From Bacillota bacterium (GTDB lineage Bacteria; Bacillota; SHA-98; Ch115; JABLXJ01): 64,000 nucleotides of DNA. Under the pieces are notes generated by a model, which ran no database searches, had not been told where the DNA came from, and saw only the letters and a list, made by a program, of their open reading frames with translations. Location: contig JABLXJ010000004.1 in NCBI GenBank assembly GCA_013178125.1, forward strand, positions 186,001 through 250,000, given 5' to 3'. The position numbers and the translations under genes were made by a program. Shown here in pieces: positions 18,501-25,766 of the stretch. Position 1 is the stretch's first letter, and each line of letters opens with the position of its first letter.

Positions 18501-19775
18501 ATGGCTGATATAAGGGTCAGGAGGGGAATTTCATCTATTCTTACCCTTGGGTTTTTTACTCTTGGGGCTATTCTTTGCGTTTTCGGGGTGGCCCTGACTT
18601 TTGTGGCTTCACCGCGGGTCTCACCCGTTTTCGCGGCCGGGACCCAATCTCAATATGCCATCAGGATCGGGGGTTATATCAAGCTTCATGCCGATTATTA
18701 CCTCGGTGATGTACCCTCTTTGGAGAAGGCCGGTGTGGAGGGCGAAGGCAGCAACTACCTAGCCTCGGGGAGGAGTGCGGGCATCCGCCAGGACCTCGAG
18801 CTCTTCCTCGATTCCAGGGTGAGGGACCGGTATCAGCTCTATGTGAGCCTGAATTCCCATGGTTACTGGGGAGTCCAGTATGCGAGCGATGGCAGCTACG
18901 GGGTTCCCCCGACTACTGGGCCATTGCTGATAGACCAGGCCTACCTCGGTTATTATGGAGATAGGCTGAAGGTGAATGCCGGCAGGCTCTACTTCTCGCT
19001 CGGGCCCGTCGGCCTCATAGCCCGCAACGATTACTCAGCCATTGAAGGCCTGGCCGTCGATACCATGCTCGGGGGGTTTTATCTCGCCGGGATCTATTCC
19101 CGCCTAAGCTCGCAATATGACCCCAGTGGGGTAGTTGTAAGAGGGGCAGACGATTTCGTTGCCTTGCGGGTCGCAAGGCGCATGGGCGACTTCCTGGTTG
19201 GATATAACCACGTCCTGTCCGGCCTCGGGGATGAGAGCGCCCAGAGCATCGACTTCGAAGGCGCCATCTACAATAGGCGAGTAAGGGGCGAGATCGCGCG
19301 AATGCGGCCGAGCACGACCTCCTTCGACGGAAATGGTGATGGTGACAAATATGATACAGGGTGGAGGCCAGCCTTTTTCGTGGAGGGAGATATATTGAAC
19401 AGGCCATCCGGGCGCCTCACCCTATCGTACGGCTACTTCGCCAGGGGCTTTACGCCAACCTTTACTTCTCTCTACGATGAGGGGGATGAGAAGGGGATCG
19501 GGTTTGCCCATAACACCGAGGGTTTGAGGCTCAAATACGACCGGGTTCTGTCGGGGGCGGTTCACCTCGAAGCCGGGCTCTCGAGGCTCAAATTCATCGA
19601 TGAACAGTATGCACATGAGACGGGCACCGACAGGACAACACCACTAACGATGGCCTGGGTCGGCCTGGCGAAGGGGATCGGCGAGAATATGGAGGCTGGG
19701 ATCAGGTATACGCAGCGCTCAAATGACTATATGGATTACGGTTGCGTGAGCGCCAGCTTGAGCGCGGGGTTCTGA
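18501..19775 (+). CDS. Porin-like outer-membrane beta-barrel protein
   Basis: A 424-aa protein with a signal peptide (hydrophobic core about 14-45, cleavage near VFAAG) followed by a domain of alternating amphipathic strands rich in Tyr, Gly and Asp (IRIGGYIKLHADYYLG, QLYVSLNSHGYWGVQYA, RLTLSYGYFARGF). It ends in SLSAGF, whose terminal Phe fits the BAM-recognised signal of outer-membrane barrels. The layout (GYIKLHADYY start, NAGRLYFSLGPVG) resembles phosphate-selective or DcaP-like porins, but the substrate is unknown. Its presence implies an outer membrane. Confidence 0.75.
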   Translation: MADIRVRRGISSILTLGFFTLGAILCVFGVALTFVASPRVSPVFAAGTQSQYAIRIGGYIKLHADYYLGDVPSLEKAGVEGEGSNYLASGRSAGIRQDLELFLDSRVRDRYQLYVSLNSHGYWGVQYASDGSYGVPPTTGPLLIDQAYLGYYGDRLKVNAGRLYFSLGPVGLIARNDYSAIEGLAVDTMLGGFYLAGIYSRLSSQYDPSGVVVRGADDFVALRVARRMGDFLVGYNHVLSGLGDESAQSIDFEGAIYNRRVRGEIARMRPSTTSFDGNGDGDKYDTGWRPAFFVEGDILNRPSGRLTLSYGYFARGFTPTFTSLYDEGDEKGIGFAHNTEGLRLKYDRVLSGAVHLEAGLSRLKFIDEQYAHETGTDRTTPLTMAWVGLAKGIGENMEAGIRYTQRSNDYMDYGCVSASLSAGF

Positions 19776-19842
19776 AGTTAATGAGAGGTAAATAGGTAAT
19801 ACACCAGGGAATAAGATGCAGCGGAATGGGAGGAGGAAACAT

Positions 19843-20532
19843 ATGGGCTTTGGGTACAAGAGTTCAGTGGGCCTGGTTTCAACGCGTGCAGGCAGGGCAG
19901 TAATAAGGATTGCAGCCTGGCTATTTGCGTTCCTGTGCATTCTAGGTTTCCCCGGCGCCGCCTACGCAAGGGGCGGTTTGAGCGGGGTGAGGATCGTCGT
20001 GGACCCGGGTCACGGAGGCTGGGATCCCGGGGCGGTCGGTCCCACAGGCCTGACGGAGAAGGAGGTCAATCTGAGGGTCGGTATTGCGCTGAGGAATTGC
20101 CTTGCGGAATATGGCGGGGCAACTGTGCTGATGACGCGGTGGGACGATCAAGATGTGGGCCTCGAGGAGCGGGTGCAGATGGCTAATTGGTGGGGCGCGG
20201 ACAGGTTTGTGAGCGTTCACCACAACGCCTCCTATGACAGGTCGCTGAACGGGACCCAGACCTATGCGTATACATATGGGAGCCAGGCCAGCTTTGACAT
20301 GCGAAACAAGGTTCAAAACAGGCTGGTCTGGGGCCAGGGCCTGCCGGATAAAGGGGCAATGACTGCCAACTATTATGTTTTAAAATACACCAGGATGCCG
20401 GCCATCCTGACGGAAGCCTCCTTCATTACAAACCCCTACCAAGAGGCGCGGTTGAGAGATAGAGGCTATACCTGGAGAGAGGGTTACTACATATACCAGG
20501 GGATTGCGGACCATTTCGGCGTGGCACCGTGA
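19843..20532 (+). CDS. N-acetylmuramoyl-L-alanine amidase (Amidase_3, CwlD/AmiC type)
   Basis: Secreted zinc amidase cleaving the MurNAc-L-Ala bond. After a signal peptide (about 1-43) comes a single Amidase_3 domain with zinc ligands His in VVDPGHGGWDPG, Glu in LTEKEVNLRV and His in FVSVHHNAS, and catalytic Glu in ILTEASFITN. It is 229 aa from ATG 19843, which has GGGAGGAGG upstream; an ATG at 19816 is in frame but less well placed. CwlD, a spore-cortex amidase, has this size and layout, so a role in spore cortex or daughter-cell separation is plausible. Confidence 0.88.
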   Translation: MGFGYKSSVGLVSTRAGRAVIRIAAWLFAFLCILGFPGAAYARGGLSGVRIVVDPGHGGWDPGAVGPTGLTEKEVNLRVGIALRNCLAEYGGATVLMTRWDDQDVGLEERVQMANWWGADRFVSVHHNASYDRSLNGTQTYAYTYGSQASFDMRNKVQNRLVWGQGLPDKGAMTANYYVLKYTRMPAILTEASFITNPYQEARLRDRGYTWREGYYIYQGIADHFGVAP

Positions 20533-20679
20533 GCCCGGCGCAGGCCTTGGACCGAACCGTTATCGCCCCGGAGAGCGCCTGCGAGCGCGGCCGCCAATAT
20601 TGCGGCCACCAATAACAATAATATTGATACAGGCACTATGTGCATCTTTGCGGGATGCCTGGCAGGAAGAAAGTAGTTG

Positions 20680-20709
20680 TTGAACGGCCCCTCCCCCAGC
20701 GGTTATAAT
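20680..20709 (+). promoter_or_regulatory. Sigma-A-type promoter upstream of the GH13 gene
   Basis: TTGAAC at 20680-20685 and a perfect TATAAT at 20704-20709 are separated by 18 bp. It points to the GH13 gene starting 59 bp downstream. Confidence 0.7.
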
Positions 20710-20768
20710 GAAATTAGCCGGAGGGAAGGCTCAAAAGCATATAACTGCCTTTTGGGGGAGGCGGCAAG

Positions 20769-22451
20769 GTGAAAATATCCGAGTATGAATCCGGCCCCAT
20801 TCGCGTACGCGATGGGGTCCTATTTAGCTATTGGAATCCGGAGGCTAACTCTGTGCATATAGCAGGGGACTTCAACGGGTGGGACTCCGTATCCCACCCA
20901 ATGCACAGGGATGTGCATGGCTGGTGGAGTGCAACACTTCCGCTCGAGGCGGGTCTCCATCAGTACAAGTTCATAGTGGATAACTCCTGGGTGCTCGACC
21001 CTGCAAACCCATGTTGCATAGATAACACCCTCGGCGGGTGGAACTCCTTCCTCGAGATCGCAGCGGATGGTGAGGTGCATCTCGAGGCGCCCGCAGAGGG
21101 AATGAGCGCGTACAGCAGGTTCGAGGCTGTAGATTCTCCTGCATGGGTCAATGATGCAGTGATCTATGAGATATTCCCGAGGGTTTTCAGCCAGGATGGG
21201 ACGCTTGAGGCTATCAGGGCTCGTCTCCCGGAGCTCGCGAGCCTCGGGGTAAATTGCATCTGGCTCATGCCTATTCATAGAATTGGCACCGTAGGGAGGA
21301 AGGGGATTCTCGGCTCTCCTTATGCCATATATGACTACTACAGTATAGACCCTGGCTATGGGACGGCGGCCGACCTGAGAGCCCTCGTCCAGACAGCGCA
21401 TGCAAACGGCATGCGGGTCATAATGGACATGGTCGCAAATCATACGGCAAATGACTGCCCCCTCACGAAGGAGCACCCTGATTGGTACAGCAGGGATGGC
21501 TATGGCGTGATAAGAAGCCCCGGCTTCGGGTGGGACGACGTGGCTCAGCTGGACTACGGCTCATCCGAGCTTCGCGACTATATGGTTGAGGTTATGCGTT
21601 ACTGGGTGAGGGAGTTCAACATCGACGGCTACCGGTGCGATGTGGCCGCGCTCGTGCCGCTCGATTTCTGGAAGCGCGTGAGGGCGGAGTTGAGAGAGAT
21701 CAAGCAGGATATAATGCTGCTGGCCGAATCCCATGAGCCGGCGCATAACCTCCACGCCTTTGATCTTACCTACGAGGAGTCGCTGCCGGCGCTCCTCAGC
21801 GACGTGATCAGGGGGGTATCGCCTGCGAGGAGTATAAGGGAGATGCTTGAGCGCCAGCGCCTCGAGTTTCCAAGAAACTCGCTACGGCTGCGCTACCTGG
21901 AAAACCACGATCAAATGAGAATCCAGGCAAGGTTGGGTGATGAATCGGGTGATGAGCACGCGGGGCGCGGCGGGCGCCTGGCGGCTGTGCTCCTGCTTAC
22001 CCTCGATGGCGTGCCGCTCATCTATAACGGGCAGGAGATAGGCGAGCGGGAAAGGCCCGACCTTTTCGATCCATTCAAGATCCGATGGGATCGCGGTGAC
22101 CACGAGCTCCGCGGGTTTTATAGGGACCTCTTGTCCATCAGGAGGGCAAGCCCCGCCCTGAGGAGGGGCGATCTAAAGTTCATCGATATAGAGTATGATG
22201 ATAAATGCCTTGCCTATGTCCGGCAATATACGGGGAATAAGGGGAATGAAGTTGGGAATGAAGCAGGTAGCGCCGTCCTTGTAGCCTTGAATTTCTCCGG
22301 AGACAGGATCAGTTTCACTGTCGATCTGAGTGGCGCGGTTTCTGAAGTCTTTTTGAATACAGGGGCGTACAAGCTCGGGACCGTATTAGAGCCTTTTTCC
22401 TCGCAGATAATTGACCTTGGGGCAGCCTTTACCTTAAACAAGGTTTCGTGA
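20769..22451 (+). CDS. GH13 family alpha-glucan hydrolase with N-terminal carbohydrate-binding domain
   Basis: Cytoplasmic by lack of a signal peptide. Residues 10-95 form an early-set/glycogen-binding-like domain (VHIAGDFNGWDSVSHPM, HQYKFIVD). The TIM barrel begins at AVIYEIFPRVFS and carries the catalytic triad: nucleophile Asp291 (GYRCDVA), acid Glu320 (LLAESHEP) and Asp381 (LENHDQMR). The beta-sandwich C-domain follows. It resembles neopullulanase/maltogenic amylases and glycogen-debranching-like glycosidases; exact substrate cannot be assigned. The start is GTG 20769 after GGGGGAGG. It has its own promoter and is followed 56 bp later by the SCIFF gene. Confidence 0.85.
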   Translation: MKISEYESGPIRVRDGVLFSYWNPEANSVHIAGDFNGWDSVSHPMHRDVHGWWSATLPLEAGLHQYKFIVDNSWVLDPANPCCIDNTLGGWNSFLEIAADGEVHLEAPAEGMSAYSRFEAVDSPAWVNDAVIYEIFPRVFSQDGTLEAIRARLPELASLGVNCIWLMPIHRIGTVGRKGILGSPYAIYDYYSIDPGYGTAADLRALVQTAHANGMRVIMDMVANHTANDCPLTKEHPDWYSRDGYGVIRSPGFGWDDVAQLDYGSSELRDYMVEVMRYWVREFNIDGYRCDVAALVPLDFWKRVRAELREIKQDIMLLAESHEPAHNLHAFDLTYEESLPALLSDVIRGVSPARSIREMLERQRLEFPRNSLRLRYLENHDQMRIQARLGDESGDEHAGRGGRLAAVLLLTLDGVPLIYNGQEIGERERPDLFDPFKIRWDRGDHELRGFYRDLLSIRRASPALRRGDLKFIDIEYDDKCLAYVRQYTGNKGNEVGNEAGSAVLVALNFSGDRISFTVDLSGAVSEVFLNTGAYKLGTVLEPFSSQIIDLGAAFTLNKVS

Positions 22452-22507
22452 TATAATTGGCCCAGGAGTCAAGAAGTTCTAAATCTGGTTTTTTGGAGGT
22501 GGCGCAA

Positions 22508-22669
22508 GTGAGGGAAAAGGTAGCTGGCGGCAGGCATATCAAGACAATTTACGCGGGCGTTGCAAAGGCCGACCTCGAGTCCCGGGGGTGCGGCGAATGC
22601 CAGACTTCGTGCCAGTCGGCCTGCAAGACATCCTGTACAGTCGGGAATCAAGTTTGCCTCAAGAAGTAG
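22508..22669 (+). CDS. scfA: SCIFF ribosomal peptide precursor (six cysteines in forty-five)
   Basis: A 53-aa peptide whose C-terminal half, CGECQTSCQSACKTSCTVG followed by NQVC, matches the near-invariant SCIFF core of Clostridia, with six cysteines. The leader contains HIKTI, also typical of the family. SCIFF peptides are substrates of a radical SAM maturase (ScfB/CteB) that installs a Cys-Thr thioether. GGAGGT lies seven bases before the GTG at 22508, which sets the start. Unusually, no maturase gene is next to it; the neighbours are a GH13 enzyme and a TPR protein. Confidence 0.9.
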   Translation: MREKVAGGRHIKTIYAGVAKADLESRGCGECQTSCQSACKTSCTVGNQVCLKK

Positions 22670-22754
22670 CATAGCGAAGTAGCATGGCTGGGTAGAGTGG
22701 ATCTTGGACTCCGGGGACGCACTGGAACACTAAGACTAGTTGGAGGTGGAGGGA

Positions 22755-23993
22755 ATGACCGCTGGTTTCCATGCTCTGGCCCCGGTTAAATCGGTCCTGG
22801 ATAGAAGGTCGAGACTGTGTGCAACTTTATTCATTAGCATCTGTCTGGTATATGTGGCATGCAGCACCGGTTTGTCCGGTTTGTGCCTTGCGGCCACGGC
22901 TCCGGCTGATGAGGGTAAGGCATTGGCCGGGCTCGGGATAGAACAATATGAAAAAGGAGACTTCACAGAGGCGGTCAAGACTTTAAATAAGGCGATCAAG
23001 CTCGGCACCGCCGGTGACGAGGTGCGTTTTTATCTTGCCATGGCCTACCTGGAAAAGGGAATGCTCAAGGAGGGCCTGTCCGAGACAAAGCTCATCTCCG
23101 GGGGGTTTAGCAGGAGGTCCGAGCTCTACCTGAAACTTGGCGATGCCTACATGAATAGGGGTGGCCTCCATGACGAGGCCATACTGTCGGATGCCATCCA
23201 CTGGTACAAGGAGGCGCTGGCCGCCAACGGGAAGGATGCCAGGCCGCATTTCTCACTCGGACTGGCCTACTATGAGGCCGGAAGGTTTGCGGATGCGCAA
23301 AGGGAGTTTGAGGCGGTCCTTGAGCTAGATCCCGGTTATATAGGAGCCAGGGAGAATCTCGCCCTGACATACCTGGCGCAGGGCGACAGGGATCGCGCGT
23401 TTGAGGAGTACGGCAGGGCCCTGCAGGGCGCCCCCGGTGATATGGGGCTCCGTGTTGCCTTCGGTGACCTTTGTCTTGAGCGCGGGCAATATGAGGAGGC
23501 TATCGACCAGTACAGCCAGGTGGTGAACGCGCTCCCGACTTATGCTGTCGGCCATTATAAGCTTGCGACGGCCTATTATAGAGCGGGCAGGGTGGACGAG
23601 GCAATAGCTGAGCACAAGGAGACTACACGCCTGGATCCCTATTTCTTCTACGCTTACTACGGCCTTGGCATCCTCTATTTTGAGCGCTCGATGTTTAATG
23701 AGGCTGTAGAGGAATTCAAGCGGGCAATTCACTATAACCCAAGTTACGTGTCGGCATACATAGGGCTCGGAAGGGCATACATGGCTATGGACCGGATGGT
23801 TGAGGCCATAGCGGCGCTGAAAGTTGCAACCCACCTGAGCGTTCTCGATCGCGACAGCCACTACTGGCTTGGGGTGGCCTATGCCCGGTCGAATAACGAG
23901 GAGCTTGCCATACGTGAGCTCCGCAAGACCCTCCATATCGACAGCACATATACGCCTGCCCGGGAATTGCTTGATCAGTTGAGGAATCCTTGA
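22755..23993 (+). CDS. Secreted or membrane-anchored TPR repeat protein
   Basis: A 412-aa protein with a hydrophobic N-terminal signal (about 22-47, including VACSTGLSG, so possibly a lipoprotein or anchor) and roughly ten tetratricopeptide repeats covering residues 55-410. Examples are ARPHFSLGLAYYEAGRFADA and YYGLGILYFERSMFNEAVEEF. TPR arrays mediate protein-protein contacts; no enzymatic domain is seen. GGAGGTGGAGGGA directly precedes ATG 22755. Partner unknown. Confidence 0.85.
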   Translation: MTAGFHALAPVKSVLDRRSRLCATLFISICLVYVACSTGLSGLCLAATAPADEGKALAGLGIEQYEKGDFTEAVKTLNKAIKLGTAGDEVRFYLAMAYLEKGMLKEGLSETKLISGGFSRRSELYLKLGDAYMNRGGLHDEAILSDAIHWYKEALAANGKDARPHFSLGLAYYEAGRFADAQREFEAVLELDPGYIGARENLALTYLAQGDRDRAFEEYGRALQGAPGDMGLRVAFGDLCLERGQYEEAIDQYSQVVNALPTYAVGHYKLATAYYRAGRVDEAIAEHKETTRLDPYFFYAYYGLGILYFERSMFNEAVEEFKRAIHYNPSYVSAYIGLGRAYMAMDRMVEAIAALKVATHLSVLDRDSHYWLGVAYARSNNEELAIRELRKTLHIDSTYTPARELLDQLRNP

Positions 23994-24217
23994 AGCGCGG
24001 TGCCTGGTGGGGGCATTATCATATATGCCAGGGAGTATAGTATGCGAATTAAGCCCGGGCTGAGGTGGAATCCTAGCAATGTGAGTCCCAGTATAGGTGT
24101 GAGTCCCAGCATATGAGAAGGTCACATGTAATGATCATATAAAATGTTATGGCATATAACCTGAGATCTACTTGGGGACACTTGGGGTAGCCAGTTTAGA
24201 CAAGGAGGGCTTGCAGG
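23994..24217 (+). other. Intergenic region with short direct repeats
   Basis: GTGAGTCCCAG(T/C)ATA occurs twice near 24081-24114, and TTATGGCATATAA forms a small palindrome near 24148-24160. No gene or clear promoter is seen. Confidence 0.4.
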
Positions 24218-24448
24218 GTGAGCGGGTGTTGTGGGGCCAGGGATTCAGTTGCCAATCTGAAGATCACGGGGATGAAATGCCAGGGCTGTGCTGAAAGGAT
24301 CGAGAAAACCCTCTCCGGCCTCGAGGGCATCACTGGTGTTGAAGTTAACTTGGATAGGCATGAGGCCAGGATTTCATACGATGCTTCGCGCATCGGCGAG
24401 GAAGATATCAAAGTTGCCGTCGAAAACCTGGGATACGGGGTTCTATAA
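24218..24448 (+). CDS. Heavy-metal-associated (HMA) domain protein, CopZ-like
   Basis: A 76-aa ferredoxin-fold metallochaperone-like protein with the metal-binding loop GMKCQGCAERI (CxxC) and the typical ENLGYGV ending. An extra Cys-Cys pair sits at residues 4-5 (MSGCCGARD). CopZ-type proteins bind Cu(I) and hand it to P-type ATPases, but no copper ATPase or CsoR is nearby. The GTG start follows AGGAGGGCTTGCAGG. A rho-independent terminator lies about 95 bp downstream. Confidence 0.85.
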   Translation: MSGCCGARDSVANLKITGMKCQGCAERIEKTLSGLEGITGVEVNLDRHEARISYDASRIGEEDIKVAVENLGYGVL

Positions 24449-24542
24449 TTCAACTGCTGTCTGAAACTGAAAAAACTCGGTGAGCTTTTGCACACCGACT
24501 TAAAGTTAAGAATGCGCTGAAGCCCTGGGATTCGATTTGATG

Positions 24543-24590
24543 AGAGGTTCTTCTTTTTGCAGAGGGGCCTCTTATTTTTTTGTTTTTTAA
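24543..24590 (+). terminator. Rho-independent terminator after the HMA gene
   Basis: AGAGG at 24543-24547 pairs with CCTCT at 24568-24572, followed by a long T-rich run (TATTTTTTTGTTTTTT). It separates the HMA gene from the regulator unit. Confidence 0.65.
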
Positions 24591-24612
24591 TTACATTTTT
24601 TCCATAAAAAGG

Positions 24613-24641
24613 TTGACAAGTGTCTTCTTTGGGGGTATCAT
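24613..24641 (+). promoter_or_regulatory. Sigma-A promoter of the response-regulator gene
   Basis: A perfect TTGACA at 24613-24618 and TATCAT at 24636-24641 with a 17-bp spacer. Transcription should begin near 24648, leaving a leader of about 35 nt before the preferred start codon at 24684. Confidence 0.75.
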
Positions 24642-24683
24642 CGAAGTATCATGGAAACGTTAACCAGGGGGGACGGCAGGGCC

Positions 24684-25364
24684 ATGCGGGTTTTAATACT
24701 CGATGATCATCCTGTTTTGAGGAAGGGGATCGCGGCCTTACTGGCTGAGCGAGATGATTTAGAGGTTGTAGGGGAGGCCGACAACATCTTCGACGCTGTG
24801 AGCAGGGCAAAGGATCTTAAAGCTGATACCATCTTAATTGACCTGCACCTCCGGGGGATTGATGGGGCAAGAGCCGCCCAGCTTTTACGCGATTTTCTTC
24901 CAGGAGTGAAGATCACCTTATTCGGTGACGCCACTTACAGTATTATGCCCGGCGATGGCGGGGCAGCCGGGGAACGCGGGTATGATGGCAAGCCGGGCCC
25001 ATCCGGAGAGGAAAGACTTGCAGGAGCTATTGATGCACCAACGGCGTCTGATGTAACATTTGGATCCCGGCATTACCATGATGAGCATGTCAGCTATGGT
25101 GGATATATCAGGGATATCAGCCTCACGCGCACTGAGGAGAAGGTAATGGAGCTTTTGGCCCGGGGATATCGCAATCAGGCCATAGCTGATGCCTTGTTTA
25201 TTAGCGTCAACACCGTGAAGACCCATGTCCATAGCATATTTCGCAAACTCAAGGTGAAGAGCAGGGCTGAAGCCATAAGCGTTGTGTTGAATTCGGGCGC
25301 AAGAAAGGGGATGGTTGACGGACGGTTTAACACTAACGTTTATTTAAATCACACCTTCAGGTAA
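24684..25364 (+). CDS. NarL/LuxR-family response regulator with truncated receiver domain
   Basis: A 226-aa regulator. The N-terminus is a receiver: acidic pair in LILDDHP, phosphoacceptor Asp in TILIDLHLRG. The receiver stops after ITLFGDATY: the usual alpha4-beta5-alpha5 portion, including the conserved GYLLK lysine, is replaced by a Gly-rich linker (PGDGGAAGERGYDGKPGP). The C-terminal LuxR HTH is intact (LTRTEEKVMELLARGYRNQA and SVNTVKTHVHSIFRKL). I prefer ATG 24684, preceded by AGGGGGGACGG, over ATG 24651. No histidine kinase is adjacent. It precedes and probably controls the peptide/radical SAM locus. Confidence 0.85.
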   Translation: MRVLILDDHPVLRKGIAALLAERDDLEVVGEADNIFDAVSRAKDLKADTILIDLHLRGIDGARAAQLLRDFLPGVKITLFGDATYSIMPGDGGAAGERGYDGKPGPSGEERLAGAIDAPTASDVTFGSRHYHDEHVSYGGYIRDISLTRTEEKVMELLARGYRNQAIADALFISVNTVKTHVHSIFRKLKVKSRAEAISVVLNSGARKGMVDGRFNTNVYLNHTFR

Positions 25365-25393
25365 TAGCAGGGTTATCCATAAATTGGTATAAT
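25365..25393 (+). promoter_or_regulatory. Extended -10 promoter of the small peptide gene
   Basis: TGG followed directly by a perfect TATAAT (25388-25393) forms an extended -10 element; no good -35 is seen. It gives the peptide gene a start independent of the upstream regulator gene. Confidence 0.55.
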
Positions 25394-25446
25394 CGAGTCG
25401 CAAGTGATGCTTCAAGCCTGTAATGATATCACAGGAGGTGAAGACG

Positions 25447-25548
25447 ATGTTTGGGAAGCTTGGAGGGCGGAAAGTGACAGTTAACATGGCTATTGACGGG
25501 TTCTGCGTATCCTTCCGTTGCTGGGGCCACCGCATAACGATCGGGTAG
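25447..25548 (+). CDS. Putative 33-residue RiPP precursor or signalling peptide
   Basis: A short gene preceded by one of the strongest ribosome binding sites in the window (ACAGGAGGTGAAGACG before ATG). The product begins MFGKLGGRKVTVNMAID and ends GFCVSFRCWGHRITIG. It is cationic, has alternating hydrophobic residues and two cysteines four residues apart (FCVSFRCW). I recognise no family. Its dedicated promoter, the downstream hairpin and the position before a radical SAM/SPASM enzyme, a CPBP protease and an ABC exporter make a modified secreted peptide the best inference. Confidence 0.6.
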   Translation: MFGKLGGRKVTVNMAIDGFCVSFRCWGHRITIG

Positions 25549-25576
25549 AGGGTAGGCTACCCATCAGGTGTGGGCA

Positions 25577-25606
25577 GTGGCGGGTGTTTTGAGCAGCGCC
25601 CGCCAT
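25577..25606 (+). promoter_or_regulatory. Stable intercistronic hairpin between peptide and radical SAM genes
   Basis: TGGCGGGTG at 25578-25586 pairs with CGCCCGCCA at 25597-25605 around a 10-nt loop. There is no T-run, so it is more likely an mRNA-stabilising or attenuating structure than a full terminator. It would favour high precursor-to-enzyme ratios. Confidence 0.5.
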
Positions 25607-25766
25607 CCGCCGATCCCCGGGCACAGGGTTGCCGGCGAAACAGCGTGCTGGTAAACTGGCATAAATCAAGAAACCTGCACTTGGCAGGGGTCTCAGTGCC
25701 TTCTCGCCGTATATTTTGGTTTATATCGTACCTATGAGGGATTGAAACGCTCAGGAGGGGAGCAAG

